Shown: one piece after another, positions 5,391-6,436 of the stretch
Position numbering within the stretch: position 1 is the stretch's first letter
Layout: each line of letters opens with the position of its first letter
NCBI GenBank assembly: GCA_030151865.1
Contig: JASLCK010000369.1
Location: 1 to 6,436, forward strand
DNA length: 6,436 nt
Origin: Rhodospirillaceae bacterium
Lineage (GTDB): Bacteria; Pseudomonadota; Alphaproteobacteria; Rhodospirillales; Magnetospirillaceae
Reading direction: 5' to 3'
Position numbers and translations under genes: made by a program
The notes under the pieces: model-generated
Told to the model about the DNA's origin: nothing
Seen by the model: only the letters and a program-made list of their open reading frames with translations
The model's database searches: none

Positions 5391-6152
5391 TCAGCGTTGG
5401 GCGACCGTTACCGGTGCCGCACCCGGCCATTCCTGGGAAACCTGAGTATTGGTCACGTCGGGGAAGCGCACCTTGAGGTCGGTGTTTTCCTGGATCGCGG
5501 CGACCGAATGGCCCGAGACGAAGCCCAGCACATGCCCGCCGATCTTGCGGTCTGCCGACACGAAGTGGAAGTGCCAGCCGGGGTTGTTGACGCTGGCCGA
5601 AGCCTTAGGGAAGCGGAAACCCACCAGGGTGCCGGTGATGTTTTCGTAATTGTGGCTGACCTGCTGTTCGCGCAGCACATCGGCGATCGGGCGATAGGGT
5701 TTGTTTTGCGCCGGTTCACTGCGCACCTTGATGGACTGGAAGTTGCCGTCAATCCGCACGGCGTAAATGCGCGCGGCGTTCAGCGGCAGATTGTCCATGC
5801 GGGCCAGGACGGCATCCTGGTTCAACCCTTCGGGGACCAGCATCCGCTTTTGCGCCTTAAAGGGCACCACCACGGCAAACGGGGTGGTGACGCGGGGCGC
5901 AACCTGATTGACGCGTCCATCAATCCCGGCCCGATAGACCTGACCATCCAGGACCATCATTTCGCCATCCAGCTTGTCAAAGGTGCCCAACCCAAAGTTA
6001 CCGTGGGTCAGCAATTCCTTGATGCTCATGGCACCGTCAAAGGCGCCGATGGCCAGATTGGAATGGGTGGAAATCTGAAAAACCTCTTCGGCCGAGGCGG
6101 CGGGAACAGAGGCGGACAGTAGAGCTGCGGCAATCAAAAAACGTTTGAACAT
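5391..6152 (-). CDS. budA: Exported alpha-acetolactate decarboxylase
   Basis: The enzyme converts (S)-2-acetolactate to (R)-acetoin and CO2 in the acetoin/butanediol route. I chose ATG 6152 because GGAGG (6163-6159) lies 6 nt before it; the upstream ATG 6158 overlaps that site and cannot use it. The result is 253 residues. A signal peptide is clear: KR at 3-4, a hydrophobic stretch, and a probable cleavage site after AASA at residue 21. Zinc ligands are visible in GWHFHF (H194, H196) and GGHVLGF (H207), with E64 in LDGEMM and R144 in KVRSEP; these match the described Brevibacillus enzyme numbering. ITGTLVGFRFP and SIKELLTHGNFGLGTFD are also typical. A counterpart of the second glutamate ligand reported near the C-terminus is not obvious; E241 is the nearest. 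No acetolactate synthase gene is adjacent. The periplasmic location is inferred from the signal peptide. Confidence 0.92.
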   Translation of the reverse strand: MFKRFLIAAALLSASVPAASAEEVFQISTHSNLAIGAFDGAMSIKELLTHGNFGLGTFDKLDGEMMVLDGQVYRAGIDGRVNQVAPRVTTPFAVVVPFKAQKRMLVPEGLNQDAVLARMDNLPLNAARIYAVRIDGNFQSIKVRSEPAQNKPYRPIADVLREQQVSHNYENITGTLVGFRFPKASASVNNPGWHFHFVSADRKIGGHVLGFVSGHSVAAIQENTDLKVRFPDVTNTQVSQEWPGAAPVTVAQR

Positions 6153-6158
6153 GATCAT

Positions 6159-6163
6159 CCTCC
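6159..6163 (-). promoter_or_regulatory. Shine-Dalgarno deciding the budA start
   Basis: GGAGG on the minus strand lies 6 nt before ATG 6152. It leaves no room for the upstream in-frame ATG at 6158-6156, which it directly abuts. Confidence 0.8.
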
Positions 6164-6331
6164 ACGCGTCGTGGTCGGGATATGATCAGCGGAAACCCAG
6201 GTTAGCAGCAAGGACATTTTGCCATTTTAGGTGGTATTATTTATTTAATATCGCGTAAAATTTGACACAATTAAAAATTGTCCAGGGTTTCCGCGCCCTT
6301 GAACATTATTCATTCTTGAGCAACTGTAAGA
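6164..6331. other. AT-rich intergenic region upstream of budA
   Basis: This non-coding stretch is markedly more AT-rich than the genes, especially 6225-6282. It holds a perfect inverted repeat, ACAATT-AAA-AATTGT (6267-6281), preceded by TTGACA (6262-6267) on the plus strand with no good -10. On the minus strand TTGTGT-N17-TAAATA is a weak budA promoter candidate. No ORF of note is seen. Confidence 0.5.
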
Positions 6332-6337
6332 ATGTTC
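6301..6337. repeat. Nested inverted repeats near the right edge
   Basis: CATTCTT (6311-6317) pairs with AAGAATG (6328-6334) across a 10-nt loop. The outer GAACATT (6301-6307) can alternatively pair with AATGTTC (6331-6337). It may be an operator or leader hairpin; its function is unknown. Confidence 0.4.
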
Positions 6338-6436
6338 AGGGGGAATATTTCAGTTGATAACTCGGGTTTCAGAGATATTTCACTGCCGAACCGGGTCAAG
6401 CGCGCCATCGACGCCCCTGCCGACGCGCATCAGGCC
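6332..6436 (+). CDS. Possible start of a rightward gene leaving the window (low confidence)
   Basis: An open frame of 35 codons runs from ATG 6332 to the window edge (MFRGNISVDNSGF..., then LPNRVKRAIDAPADAHQA). From about 6383 the third codon positions become GC-rich, as in the neighbouring genes, which suggests coding sequence. There is no Shine-Dalgarno at this ATG; GGGGGAA (6339-6345) would instead favour TTG 6354 in another frame. A minus-strand reading (...GLMRVGRGVDGALDPVRQ, stop at 6380-6378) is equally possible as the tail of a leftward gene. No family is recognised. Confidence 0.3.
   Translation, partial: MFRGNISVDNSGFRDISLPNRVKRAIDAPADAHQA

Noticed and set aside
5322..6122. Long plus-strand open frame opposite the decarboxylase
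   Set aside because: It begins inside the terminator hairpin region and mirrors a clearly recognised enzyme on the other strand.

Overview
The window is GC-rich, chromosomal-looking bacterial DNA with compact genes. The proteins (an alphaproteobacterial-style bestrophin, a DUF1348/NTF2-like protein, an RhlE-type helicase and a second-type IF-1) suggest an alphaproteobacterium, perhaps Rhodospirillales/Magnetospirillum-like. That placement is inferred from protein style and was not searched. I see no IS element, CRISPR array, tRNA or rRNA.

Left block (1-1013): a TetR-family regulator, cut by the window edge, is transcribed leftward. It diverges from a SnoaL/NTF2-like DUF1348 protein. The 103-bp gap between them holds two near-identical dyad sites centred 31 bp apart, a classic layout for an autoregulated TetR pair.

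Leftward block (1036-3170): a bestrophin-family membrane channel, a small unrecognised protein with two membrane segments (1 bp after the bestrophin stop codon), and, after a 67-bp gap, a LysE/RhtB-family exporter. The gap contains a near-perfect palindrome that looks like a repressor operator for the exporter.

Divergent control region and cold-shock-type block (3171-5364): about 430 bp separate bestrophin from infA. This stretch carries clustered G4/C4 repeat elements, candidate promoters in both directions, a strong hairpin, and the decayed remains of a CspA-like cold-shock domain gene. The decayed gene runs directly into a second-type IF-1 gene (infA) with a basic C-terminal tail. A DEAD-box RNA helicase follows 12 bp later. 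RNA chaperone, initiation factor and RNA helicase together look like an RNA-remodelling or cold-adaptation operon whose first gene has been lost. A perfect 15-bp stem-loop with a T-tract, also able to serve the opposite strand, ends it.

Right block (5391-6436): an exported alpha-acetolactate decarboxylase is transcribed leftward into the shared terminator. Upstream of it is an AT-rich stretch with small inverted repeats, and possibly the first codons of a rightward gene that leaves the window.

The most notable observation is the cold-shock domain pseudogene: its homology is split over two frames and is easily missed by ORF-based annotation. I did not find a wholly new defence or mobile system.
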